Positions 31,725-39,369 of a DNA stretch of 43,171 bases are shown one piece after another (the first letter of the stretch is position 1; the number at the start of each line of letters is the position of its first letter). The stretch spans positions 1 to 43,171 of the forward strand of contig MWCF01000017.1 of the NCBI GenBank assembly GCA_002069855.1. Direction: 5' to 3'. The notes below the pieces were generated by a model that saw only the letters and a program-made list of their open reading frames with translations, was not told the origin of the DNA and made no database searches. Source of the stretch: Elusimicrobia bacterium ADurb.Bin231. Lineage in GTDB: Bacteria; Elusimicrobiota; UBA8919; MWCF01. Made by a program: the position numbers and the translations under genes.

Positions 31725-32950
31725 TGTTTAACACTCCCAAAGGATTAAGATTACACATAGGCATATTCGGCAGGACAAATGTAGGAAAATCATCTCTTTT
31801 GAACGCTCTGACGAGACAAAATGTTTCAATAATATCCTCTGTCCCAGGAACAACCACGGATCCTGTGGAAAAAGCTATGGAACTTTTGCCTATAGGGCCT
31901 GTTCTGTTCATAGATACTGCCGGAATAAACGATGTGAGTTCTCTCGGCGGTTTGCGACTGGATAAAACAAAAAAAATAATTGATAGGGTTGATATCGCGC
32001 TGCTCGTTACAGAGGCGGATGTTTGGGGCGAATTTGAAGAGAATCTTTTTTTTCAGTTTGTTGAAAAAAAGATTCCGGTGTTGGTTATTTTAAATAAAAC
32101 GGATATTCTTTCCATGGACGAAAAGATTGTAAAAATGTTGTCATCCAGAAAAATCCCTTATGTCGGATTGAGTTGTTCTAAAGCCGGCTGGGATGCAGCT
32201 TCGACTGTAAAAAATGAAATAATAAAAATATTACCCGATGAATTGATGCAACCCGTAAGAATAATCGCAGATCTTATTAAATCCGGGGATACAGTAGTTC
32301 TTGTTGTTCCAGTTGACAAAGAAGCTCCCAAGGGCAGGTTAATCATGCCCCAACAGCAGGCAATACGGGATATTCTGGATGCCGGGGCATACGCTTATGT
32401 TGTCAATGAAAAAACTCTTTCCGAAACAATAAAAAATCTAAGGACAAAACCGGCAATGGTTGTAACTGATTCTCAGGCATTTGAAACTGTGTTTAAGCAA
32501 ACTCCTTTAGACATACCTGTTACCAGTTTTTCTATGCTTTTTGCCAGATTCAAAGGCGATTTAGAAGAACTTGTAAAAGGAGCTTGTGAAATAGATAAAC
32601 TTCAAAACGGAGACAGTGTACTTATTGCGGAGGCATGCACTCATCATCCTATTGGCGATGATATAGGCAGGGTAAAGATTCCGGATTGGATAAGAAAAAA
32701 GCAAGCTGCGGATATTAAATTTGATATTATAAGCGGGCATGATTATCCGGAGGATTTAAGTAAATATAAATTGATTATTCATTGCGGAGCATGCACTTTG
32801 AACAGAAAAGAAATGCTATCGCGAATCATGCAATGCCGGCTGGCAAATGTTCCCATAACAAACTATGGTATAGCAATAGCCCATATCTTTGGCAATCTTA
32901 AAAGAGCGTTGGAACCATTAATAAAGAAAGATGACACAGAAAAGTCATAA
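31724..32950 (+). CDS. hydF: [FeFe] hydrogenase maturation GTPase HydF
   Basis: A 408-residue scaffold protein that carries the H-cluster precursor to HydA. The N-terminal GTPase domain has GRTNVGKSSLLN, DTAGIND and LNKTDIL. The C-terminal cluster-binding part has EACTHHPIG and IIHCGACTLN, matching CxH...HCxxC. Its ATG shares the A of the hydG stop. It is the last gene of the operon; no HydE is seen in the window. Confidence 0.95.
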   Translation: MFNTPKGLRLHIGIFGRTNVGKSSLLNALTRQNVSIISSVPGTTTDPVEKAMELLPIGPVLFIDTAGINDVSSLGGLRLDKTKKIIDRVDIALLVTEADVWGEFEENLFFQFVEKKIPVLVILNKTDILSMDEKIVKMLSSRKIPYVGLSCSKAGWDAASTVKNEIIKILPDELMQPVRIIADLIKSGDTVVLVVPVDKEAPKGRLIMPQQQAIRDILDAGAYAYVVNEKTLSETIKNLRTKPAMVVTDSQAFETVFKQTPLDIPVTSFSMLFARFKGDLEELVKGACEIDKLQNGDSVLIAEACTHHPIGDDIGRVKIPDWIRKKQAADIKFDIISGHDYPEDLSKYKLIIHCGACTLNRKEMLSRIMQCRLANVPITNYGIAIAHIFGNLKRALEPLIKKDDTEKS

Positions 32951-32981
32951 GTATTTTGATTCTATAGCGAATATTTTTGAA

Positions 32982-33009
32982 TTGACAAAATCGATAAATT
33001 TGATAAAAT
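32982..33009 (+). promoter_or_regulatory. Promoter of tRNA-Ile2
   Basis: TTGACA at 32982-32987, 16 bases, then TAAAAT at 33004-33009, 19 bases before the tRNA. Confidence 0.75.
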
Positions 33010-33028
33010 ATATAAATTACAAGTAAAT

Positions 33029-33102
33029 GGGCCCTTAGCTCAGTTGGTCAGAGCAGATGACTCATAATCATCGGGTCGGGGGTTCAAGTCCCTCAGGGCC
33101 CA
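33029..33102 (+). tRNA. tRNA-Ile2 (anticodon CAT, lysidine type)
   Basis: A 74-base cloverleaf. Acceptor GGGCCCT pairs with AGGGCCC, the D stem is GCTC/GAGC, and the anticodon stem GATGA/TCATC encloses CTCATAA (anticodon CAT). C4-G69, C5-G68 and C6-G67 are the pairs recognised by TilS in E. coli tRNA-Ile2, whose acceptor start is very similar. This favours Ile2 over elongator Met. CCA is not encoded. Confidence 0.85.
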
Positions 33103-33115
33103 TTATTATTTTTGT

Positions 33116-33242
33116 ATAAACGTTTATGACACAAAGGATGTGTAATTTGTGTTGCGCGGGATTCTGAAAAAAGGGGCGATGCCCCGTTGATAAGTGAAGC
33201 GAAGGGGCTTGTAATATGAGTCCATATTAGCTTCATTTTTTT
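33116..33242 (+). promoter_or_regulatory. Structured segment with intrinsic-terminator-like hairpin between tRNA-Ile2 and nth
   Basis: A run of secondary structures in 127 bases: a 12-base palindrome ATAAACGTTTAT at 33116-33127; ACACAA paired with TTGTGT further on; GGGGC-GAT-GCCCC at 33173-33185; and finally TGAAGC (33195-33200) paired with GCTTCA (33230-33235), enclosing TAATATG-AGTC-CATATTA (33212-33229), followed by seven T at 33236-33242. GCCCC at 33181-33185 could instead pair with a second GGGGC at 33204-33208. It may terminate the tRNA transcript or attenuate nth, whose ATG is at 33245. Confidence 0.55.
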
Positions 33243-33244
33243 AT

Positions 33245-33919
33245 ATGAAAGTTATTAAGAAAAAATTAGATTTAAAAGATACAGATTGTCATACATCTGA
33301 AATTCTTAAGAGATTATTTAGCAGATATAAGTACGCGCCAGCAACCGCGTTGCATTTTTCCACGCCTCTTGAAATCCTTGTCGCAACCATATTGTCCGCT
33401 CAATGTACAGATGAAAGAGTGAACAAAATAACTCCCTGGCTTTTTAAAAAATATCATACTGCGCGGGATTATGCGCAAACCCCTGTAAAGATTCTTGAGC
33501 AGGAAATCAGAACAGCCGGATTTTATCATAATAAGGCAAAAAATATAATAGGTGCGTGTCATATAATCGATAAAAAATATGCTGGAAGAGTTCCAGATAA
33601 AATGGAAGAACTTATTCAACTTCCTGGTGTCGCGCGAAAAACAGCCAATATTGTTCTTGGAAACGCCTATGGAATCGTTGTAGGTATTGCCGTGGATACC
33701 CATGTGCGAAGGTTATCTAATAGATTGGGATTTACAAAGGAAAATATTCCGGAGAAAATAGAAAAAGACCTTATGAATTTAATTGAACGAAAAAACTGGT
33801 TTAATATATCCAATATTCTTATTGAACACGGCAGAAAGGTTTGTAAAGCGAGCAAACCCGGTTGTGAAAGTTGTTTTATATCGGACATTTGTCCTAAAAT
33901 TGGGATTCCGGTCAATTAG
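33245..33919 (+). CDS. nth: Endonuclease III
   Basis: A 224-residue base-excision DNA glycosylase/AP lyase for oxidised pyrimidines. The helix-hairpin-helix with catalytic lysine is LPGVARKTANIVLGN, and the catalytic aspartate is in VAVDTHVRRLSNRLG. The [4Fe-4S] cluster is bound by C-x6-C-x2-C-x5-C near the C-terminus (CKASKPGCESCFISDIC). The only reasonable start, an ATG at 33245, comes two bases after the T-run of an apparent terminator, with no ribosome binding site. About 17 N-terminal residues extend beyond the E. coli start. Confidence 0.94.
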   Translation: MKVIKKKLDLKDTDCHTSEILKRLFSRYKYAPATALHFSTPLEILVATILSAQCTDERVNKITPWLFKKYHTARDYAQTPVKILEQEIRTAGFYHNKAKNIIGACHIIDKKYAGRVPDKMEELIQLPGVARKTANIVLGNAYGIVVGIAVDTHVRRLSNRLGFTKENIPEKIEKDLMNLIERKNWFNISNILIEHGRKVCKASKPGCESCFISDICPKIGIPVN

Positions 33920-34047
33920 TTCAATTGATTTTCAATATAAAACTCTAATAAAACCGGATATATTATTTCGCGTAAGAGCAACCCTATTTTGAATAATTTT
34001 TCACAACTTACACAAAATACTTGACATTACCTGACTTATACAAAAAC

Positions 34048-34076
34048 TTGACAAAAATAAGTAAATTAATTATAAT
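34048..34076 (+). promoter_or_regulatory. Perfect-consensus sigma70 promoter of the two-component cluster leader
   Basis: TTGACA at 34048-34053, exactly 17 bases, then TATAAT at 34071-34076. This is the best promoter in the window. A second TTGACA lies at 34021-34026 without a matching -10. Transcription would start near 34083. Confidence 0.8.
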
Positions 34077-34082
34077 AATTAT

Positions 34083-34292
34083 ATAAGCGCGATAGAAAAA
34101 GTTAGAGGGGGGATAAAAATATGATTCTGATATTTTACCTATAACGCGAAATAACAAAAAATGCCCCCGATAGTATTTATCAGCCATTGATGACAGAGGG
34201 ACGGCATAATATGAAAATATATAATCCGGAATCTTTTTTGATGGCAATATCAGTGTTTTAAAGCAGAGGTATTTTATAGCCCCTGTTTTTTT
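34083..34292 (+). ncRNA. Putative structured short transcript or leader RNA
   Basis: About 210 bases between a perfect promoter and an intrinsic-terminator-like hairpin. CGCGATAG near 34087 can pair with CTATAACGCG near 34140 with a 2-base bulge, enclosing AAAATAT-GATTCTG-ATATTTT. GGGGG near 34110 is complementary to CCCCC near 34165. Two short frames have good Shine-Dalgarno sites: MILIFYL at 34121-34144, after GAGGGGGG, and MKIYNPESFLMAISVF at 34211-34261, after AGAGGG, whose stop abuts the terminator. It matches no riboswitch class I know. It may be a small RNA, a small-peptide gene, or an attenuated leader of the receiver genes. Confidence 0.45.
34263..34292 (+). terminator. Imperfect intrinsic terminator ahead of the receiver genes
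   Basis: GCAGAGG at 34263-34269 pairs, with one A-C mismatch, with CCCCTG at 34280-34285, followed by seven T at 34286-34292. It is about 30 bases upstream of the open frame of the first receiver. Confidence 0.55.
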
Positions 34293-34321
34293 ATTGTTTC
34301 AAAATAATTTGGAATTACTAA

Positions 34322-34786
34322 TTAGGGTTACCGAAACCTAAAAGATTACTTAATATTCTTCTTGTTGAGGACAGTGAAATTGATATTCTTATTCTTAAGA
34401 GAGTTTTCGAAAGGATAAAAATACAGGACAGATTATATGTGTCGCATACAGGAGAAGATGCTCTGGATTTTGTCAATGGAATAGGAAATTACGCGTACGC
34501 GAAACCGCCTCTTCCGGATTTGATGCTGTTAGATATATTATTGCCAGGGATTGACGGGTTTGAAGTGCTTGAAAAATTGCGTTCTCCTCCGCGGCACAGA
34601 AGAATTCCGGTAATAATGCTTACTACATCATCCAGTCAGGAAGACATTGTGAAAAGTTACGACAAAGGAGCGTGTTCCTTTATAACAAAGCCGATAGATG
34701 TTAATAGATTTGTCGAAATAATGGAGCATTTTTACGAATATTGGTCTGCTGTTTCAAGAATACCTTCTACAGAGGGTGATAAATGA
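34322..34786 (+). CDS. Single-domain response regulator (Rcp1-like) without a usable start codon
   Basis: The frame open from 34322 encodes a full receiver: ILLVEDSEID with the acidic pair, LMLLDILLPGIDGFEV with the phosphoacceptor aspartate, IMLTTSSSQ and ITKPI with the conserved lysine. No ATG, GTG or TTG precedes the start of homology near 34346; the frame begins after a TAA at 34319. The first GTG, at 34439, would delete the first strand and acidic pair. So initiation is at a non-standard codon, or the gene has lost its 5' end, or the sequence has an error. A close paralogue is at 37770. The stop overlaps the next ATG. Confidence 0.7.
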   Translation, partial: LGLPKPKRLLNILLVEDSEIDILILKRVFERIKIQDRLYVSHTGEDALDFVNGIGNYAYAKPPLPDLMLLDILLPGIDGFEVLEKLRSPPRHRRIPVIMLTTSSSQEDIVKSYDKGACSFITKPIDVNRFVEIMEHFYEYWSAVSRIPSTEGDK

Positions 34787-35163
34787 AAAACGAAAAAATA
34801 TTGATTATTGACGATAACGAAGACGATCGTTTAATAATGGAAAGGTTTCTCAAGAAGGTAGGTTATAAAAATATATTTTTTGCGGACACAGCGGAAAAAG
34901 GGGTGATTCTTGCCGAAAAAGAAACCCCTGCGATAGCTCTCGTGGATATAAAACTTCCGGATTTAGACGGTATCAGAACATGTTCCATTCTGAAAACGAG
35001 GGCAAAGGTGCGCGCTGTCATTATGGTAACCGGATTAGATGATCAGGGAACAAAAAAACTTGCCGTATCCTTCGGCTCCGACGGTTATATGGTAAAGCCT
35101 GTGACAGTTAAAGAATTAAGTTTACAAATCCAAAGAATAATCGGCAAAAATTCCGGTTCCTGA
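34783..35163 (+). CDS. Single-domain response regulator
   Basis: A 126-residue receiver domain alone (CheY-like). Visible are ILIIDDNEDD with the acidic pocket, ALVDIKLPDLDG with the phosphoacceptor aspartate near residue 52, IMVTGLDDQG and YMVKPVTVKEL with the conserved lysine. There is no output domain. It overlaps the preceding receiver (ATGA). It probably relays phosphate from the cluster's kinases to unseen partners. Confidence 0.9.
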   Translation: MKNEKILIIDDNEDDRLIMERFLKKVGYKNIFFADTAEKGVILAEKETPAIALVDIKLPDLDGIRTCSILKTRAKVRAVIMVTGLDDQGTKKLAVSFGSDGYMVKPVTVKELSLQIQRIIGKNSGS

Positions 35164-35524
35164 AAAAATACTAACTATCAATAATACGCATGCCGCAATT
35201 AAGGTGAAAAAATATTTCAGTACTGTTCAATCATTTAATGCGGTTCTTTCGTATTTAATGTGGGAATATTGTGGAATAATAAGTGTATTTTAATTCAATA
35301 TTACTTTATCTGCCCGCTCCATGACCGTGCTTGTTGAGAATGTAAAACGACGGAATAGATCCTACGATAAAGGCAACAAAGTTCGGATGTTTCATTGACT
35401 TTTTTACTGATAATCAATGCGCTGTTCATTTTTATGCTTTTTACCGTATATAAATCATGCTGTTTTTCCACAATATTTAAGAAAGAACCTTTAATGCAAT
35501 GATAAGATGTAGGGAGTTAAGGAT
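35164..35524 (+). other. Intergenic region before the four-PAS kinase
   Basis: About 360 A/T-rich bases. I see no gene, convincing promoter or terminator in it. A TTGACT at 35395-35400 has no -10 hexamer at the right spacing. The kinase's ribosome binding site (AAGGA) is at the very end. Confidence 0.4.
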
Positions 35525-37750
35525 ATGTGCATTACGAAATATGCGCGCGACATCATAGAAAACCTGCATACTTCTATCGTCTCGGTCAATTATGAAGGTA
35601 AAATTACCGATGTTAATGAAGCTATGGTCAATGTTACCGGCATACGGCGAAAAGATCTGATAGGCACGGATTTTTTCGGATATTTCACGGAACCTTCATT
35701 GGCGCAGGAAGTATGCCGCAGGGTATTCAGTGAAGGAAGTATTTTACAATATCATCTTGTTTTAAAGCATATTAACGGCGGAAAAACGGATGTAGTGTGC
35801 GATTCTTTTGTTTTTAACGGAGCGTTAGAAAATAAAACTGCGATATTTATTGTCCGGAATATTAACGCGGACGAATCTGCTGCTGGAAAACTGAAAAAAA
35901 TCAGAGAAAGTTTTCTTAATATGCGCCAAATTTTTCGTATAGGCAACTGGGAGTTCGATATTGTTAATAATAAACTGCAATGGTCGGATGAAATCTATAC
36001 TATTTTTGAAATTGATCCTGTAAAGTTCGGCGCTACATATGAAGCGTTTTTGGATGCTGTTCATCCTGCTGATAGAGAAGCCGTAAAATCTGCGTATGAA
36101 AATTCTCTAAAAAACCGGACTCCGTATGAAATGGAACACCGTATTGTGACACCGTCCCGCATAGTTAAATATGTGCTTGAGGATTGCGAAACATTTTATG
36201 ATTCCGAAGGTGCGCCGTTGCGTTCAGTGGGTGTAATGCAGGATATAACAGACCGCAAACAAATCGAGAATATGCTTAAGGAAAGCAGGTCAAGGTTGGT
36301 TGAGGCCCAGCATATTGCTCATATAGGCAACTGGGAGTTGGATATTGTAGAAAATAAAGTGATCTGGTCGAACGAGGTTTATTATATTTACGAAACCGAT
36401 CCCGCTTCTTTTGGAGCAACTTATGCGGATTTCATCAATGCAGTTCATCCTGCCGACAGGGAGGCTATTGATTCAGCATATAAAGATTCCGTTATAAAAA
36501 AAATTCCATGTTCGCTGGACCATCGTATCCTTATGCCGGACGGCCGCGTGAAATATGTTCATGAATATTGGAAAACCTTCTATGATATTGACGGCGTTCC
36601 TGTCCGTTCCGCGGGTACCGTGCAGGATATTACTGCTCGAAAGCAGGCGGAAGAAAAGTTGCGGATATTGTCGTCCCGTCAGCAGGCGCTTCTTGCCGCG
36701 ATACCGGACATTATAATGGAAGTGGACACTAATAAAATATACAGATGGGCAAATAAGGCTGGTTTGGAATTTTTCGGAGATGATGTTTGCGGGAAATCCG
36801 CGGATTTCTATTTCGCGGGGGAAGAGAAAGTTTATGATCTTGTAAATCCGATTTTTCAAGGGGATGAAAATATCGTTTATCTTGAAAGCTGGCAGAAGCG
36901 TAAAGACGGGGAAAACCGGCTGCTTGCCTGGTGGTGCAGATCTCTCAAAGACGGGGCTGGGAATGTGACAGGAGCGATTTCCTCTGCGAGAGATATTACC
37001 AAACAGAAACAGGCTGAAGAATCATTGAAAATCAAGAGTGAAGAATTAACTGCAGTGAATAAAGAACTGGAATCATTTGTTACCATGGCAGCGCATGATC
37101 TTAAAGAGCCTCTTAGAGGAATGCAGGTTTTTAGTCAGTTTTTATTGGATGATTACTCGGAAAAATTGGATGCTACTGGAAAAGATTATATTAGGCGCAT
37201 AGCTCTGGGCGGTAAAAGAGCGTCTATGCTGATAGACGATCTTCTCAGATTATCAAGAATTTCCAGAGTAAAAAATCCGTATTCTATGATTGATTCCGGC
37301 AAACTTGTAAAAAAGGTTTTGGGACAACTGGAACATTTTATCGAAAAAAAGAAAGCGAAAATAAAAATGGCAGGGAAATTTCCCATTGTTTTTGGCGATG
37401 ATATAAAACTCAAGGTGGTATTTAATAATCTTATTTCTAACGGAATTATTTATTCCGATAAGTCAAATCCGGAAATAAAAATTAAAGCAGAAGATTCCGA
37501 AAAGGAAGTAAGATTTTCGGTTGAGGATAACGGCATAGGGATAAAGGAAGAATATTTTGAAGATATATTTAAAATGTTTAAGCGCCTGCATAGCAGTCAG
37601 GAATACGGCGGCGGTACAGGGGTGGGTCTTGCTATTGTCAAAAAAATAATTGAAGAACATAACGGAAAACTATGGGTGGAATCTGAAATAGGAAAAGGCA
37701 GTATATTTTTCTTTACGATACCTAAAGTATTGAAACACCCGAACAATTGA
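35525..37750 (+). CDS. Cytoplasmic four-PAS sensor histidine kinase
   Basis: A 741-residue kinase with no signal peptide or membrane helix. The order is PAS (about residues 10-120), two PAS_3-type domains (about 130-250 and 260-375), a fourth PAS (about 390-500), HisKA with the phosphoacceptor in AAHDLKEPLRG near 520, and HATPase with FNNLISNGI, VEDNGIGI and GGTGVGLAIV. The two middle PAS domains are tandem duplicates, both with IGNWE and FGATY followed by AVHPADREA. It resembles phytochrome-like kinases in its catalytic half. The ligand is unknown. A receiver gene follows 19 bases later. Confidence 0.92.
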   Translation: MCITKYARDIIENLHTSIVSVNYEGKITDVNEAMVNVTGIRRKDLIGTDFFGYFTEPSLAQEVCRRVFSEGSILQYHLVLKHINGGKTDVVCDSFVFNGALENKTAIFIVRNINADESAAGKLKKIRESFLNMRQIFRIGNWEFDIVNNKLQWSDEIYTIFEIDPVKFGATYEAFLDAVHPADREAVKSAYENSLKNRTPYEMEHRIVTPSRIVKYVLEDCETFYDSEGAPLRSVGVMQDITDRKQIENMLKESRSRLVEAQHIAHIGNWELDIVENKVIWSNEVYYIYETDPASFGATYADFINAVHPADREAIDSAYKDSVIKKIPCSLDHRILMPDGRVKYVHEYWKTFYDIDGVPVRSAGTVQDITARKQAEEKLRILSSRQQALLAAIPDIIMEVDTNKIYRWANKAGLEFFGDDVCGKSADFYFAGEEKVYDLVNPIFQGDENIVYLESWQKRKDGENRLLAWWCRSLKDGAGNVTGAISSARDITKQKQAEESLKIKSEELTAVNKELESFVTMAAHDLKEPLRGMQVFSQFLLDDYSEKLDATGKDYIRRIALGGKRASMLIDDLLRLSRISRVKNPYSMIDSGKLVKKVLGQLEHFIEKKKAKIKMAGKFPIVFGDDIKLKVVFNNLISNGIIYSDKSNPEIKIKAEDSEKEVRFSVEDNGIGIKEEYFEDIFKMFKRLHSSQEYGGGTGVGLAIVKKIIEEHNGKLWVESEIGKGSIFFFTIPKVLKHPNN

Positions 37751-37769
37751 CATTCCGGGGAGAAAAATT

Positions 37770-38243
37770 ATGAAAAACGCGCGCAATGCGGATTTGAACA
37801 AAAAAGTGTCAATGATTGATATTCTGGTGGTTGAAGACAATGAAGATGATATCAGAATATTGGAAAAGGTATTTGAAAATATGAAGCTTCTGAATATCAT
37901 ATCCGTGGTTAGAAACGGTCAGGAAGCTCTTGATTATATTTATCATTTGGGAAAATACGCCTTTTCCGGCAACCCTACGCCCGGGCTGATTCTTTTGGAC
38001 ATTAGAATGCCGATTATGGACGGTTTTGAAGTGCTTGCCAAACTTAAATCAGATCCGGAACACAGGAAAATACCCGTGATAATTTTAACCACTTCCGACA
38101 GAGAAGAGGATATAGCAAAGAGTTACGAAAACGGCGCCTGTTCTTTTGTAACCAAACCTGTTAGCTTTTTTGATTTTATCAAGATTATGGAAAGATTTGA
38201 AATTTATTGGACTTTAGTGTCGAAAATTCCGGAGGCTAAATAG
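37770..38243 (+). CDS. Single-domain response regulator, Rcp1-like
   Basis: A 157-residue receiver of the Rcp1 type, the partner class of phytochrome-like kinases. Motifs: ILVVEDNEDD, LILLDIRMPIMDGFEV with the phosphoacceptor aspartate, VIILTTSDREED, CSFVTKPVSF with the lysine. GGGGAG precedes the ATG. It is a paralogue of the receiver at 34322, as shown by the shared GFEVL, EDI-KSY and GACSF--KP blocks. It is probably the phosphate acceptor of the kinase just upstream. Confidence 0.92.
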   Translation: MKNARNADLNKKVSMIDILVVEDNEDDIRILEKVFENMKLLNIISVVRNGQEALDYIYHLGKYAFSGNPTPGLILLDIRMPIMDGFEVLAKLKSDPEHRKIPVIILTTSDREEDIAKSYENGACSFVTKPVSFFDFIKIMERFEIYWTLVSKIPEAK

Positions 38244-38245
38244 TA

Positions 38246-39349
38246 ATGGGAACCGCCAAAAACTCTGCGTGTATAAAAGTATTGCTGGTCGAAGATAATC
38301 CTTCGGACGTTTTGGCAATGAAAAAGGCCTTTTCGGAAATTACAAAAGTAAATTTTGAATTGATTTGCGTATCCAGGTTGCAAACTGCCATAGCGTATTG
38401 CCGTCAGGTAAAAATAGATGCAGTATTGCTGAATTTCAGTTTGCCTGATAGTCAGGGTATAGAAACCTTTTACAGATTATACGCCGAAATACCGGATGTC
38501 CCGATTGTTTTGTTCAGCGGTATTGACGAATCCGATATGGCCTTAAAAGCAGTTAGCGAAGGAGCTCAGGATTATCTTGTGAAACATACTTATACTGCTA
38601 ACGGTGTGGTCAGAGCAATACAATATGCCCGTGAACGTCATAAAATGGTTAAAGCATTGGAAAATTCCAATAGGGATCTGGCGCAGTTCGCTTATTTTGC
38701 TGCGCATGATCTTCAGTCGCCGTTAAGAGCGATAATTGAGTATTTGGAGATCTTGCAGTATAAATACGGTAATAAACTTGATGTGGACGCGCACCAGATT
38801 ATGGAGTATGCAATAGCAGTATCAGGCAGATTAAAAGCATTGATCAACAATCTTCTGATATACTCTCAGGTGGATTTGGGAAAAAAGACGTTTGAGATTA
38901 TTGATTTTTCAACGGTTATACCGGAAATATTAAATAATCATAAAAAAAATATTGAAGAAAAGCGAGCTGTAATCACGTATCATTCAATGCCGTCTATCAG
39001 AGCCGATAAAATGCAGATTACGCAATTATTTGACAACCTTATAGGAAACGCGCTTAAATTTTCCAAAGTTCATCCTGTTATTGATATTACAGCCAAACAG
39101 CAAAAAGAAAAAGAGTGGCTTTTTTCCGTAAAGGACAACGGTATAGGATTGGATATGAAATATGCGGATTCTATTTTTGAAAGTTTTAATCGGCTTAACG
39201 GGATACACGAATATCCTGGCACAGGTCTTGGTTTGGCAATCTGTAAAAGAATAGTGGAGCGGCACGGTGGACGTATATGGGCGGATTCAATGCTCGGCAA
39301 AGGAAGTATTTTTTATTTTACCATAACGGAAAAAACTGAACATAAATAA
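38246..39349 (+). CDS. Hybrid receiver-histidine kinase with a non-phosphorylatable receiver
   Basis: A 367-residue protein with an N-terminal receiver-like domain (about 10-130) and a HisKA-HATPase kinase core (about 145-365). In the receiver the acidic pair is present (VLLVEDNPSD), but the phosphoacceptor is Asn63 (AVLLNFSLPD) in place of Asp; the conserved Lys is in YLVKHT. The kinase has AHDLQSPLRA with the phospho-His, LFDNLIGNALK, VKDNGIGL and GTGLGLAIC. No membrane helices are present. It starts 2 bases after the Rcp1-like gene. The receiver probably acts as a sensing or dimerisation module. Confidence 0.9.
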   Translation: MGTAKNSACIKVLLVEDNPSDVLAMKKAFSEITKVNFELICVSRLQTAIAYCRQVKIDAVLLNFSLPDSQGIETFYRLYAEIPDVPIVLFSGIDESDMALKAVSEGAQDYLVKHTYTANGVVRAIQYARERHKMVKALENSNRDLAQFAYFAAHDLQSPLRAIIEYLEILQYKYGNKLDVDAHQIMEYAIAVSGRLKALINNLLIYSQVDLGKKTFEIIDFSTVIPEILNNHKKNIEEKRAVITYHSMPSIRADKMQITQLFDNLIGNALKFSKVHPVIDITAKQQKEKEWLFSVKDNGIGLDMKYADSIFESFNRLNGIHEYPGTGLGLAICKRIVERHGGRIWADSMLGKGSIFYFTITEKTEHK

Positions 39350-39369
39350 AATATAAGGAGGAAAGAAAT

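Noticed and set aside
33029-33102. CAT-anticodon tRNA as elongator or initiator tRNA-Met
   Set aside because: C4-G69, C5-G68 and C6-G67 and the acceptor start match tRNA-Ile2; it has a paired 1-72 end, unlike initiator tRNA.
34006-34020. TTTTCACAACTTACACAA near 34006 as a Rex operator
   Set aside because: It has no TTGTGA arm; the half sites are direct, not inverted.
34439-34786. GTG at 34439 as start of the first receiver
   Set aside because: It would delete the first beta strand and the acidic pair, though these are encoded in frame just upstream.
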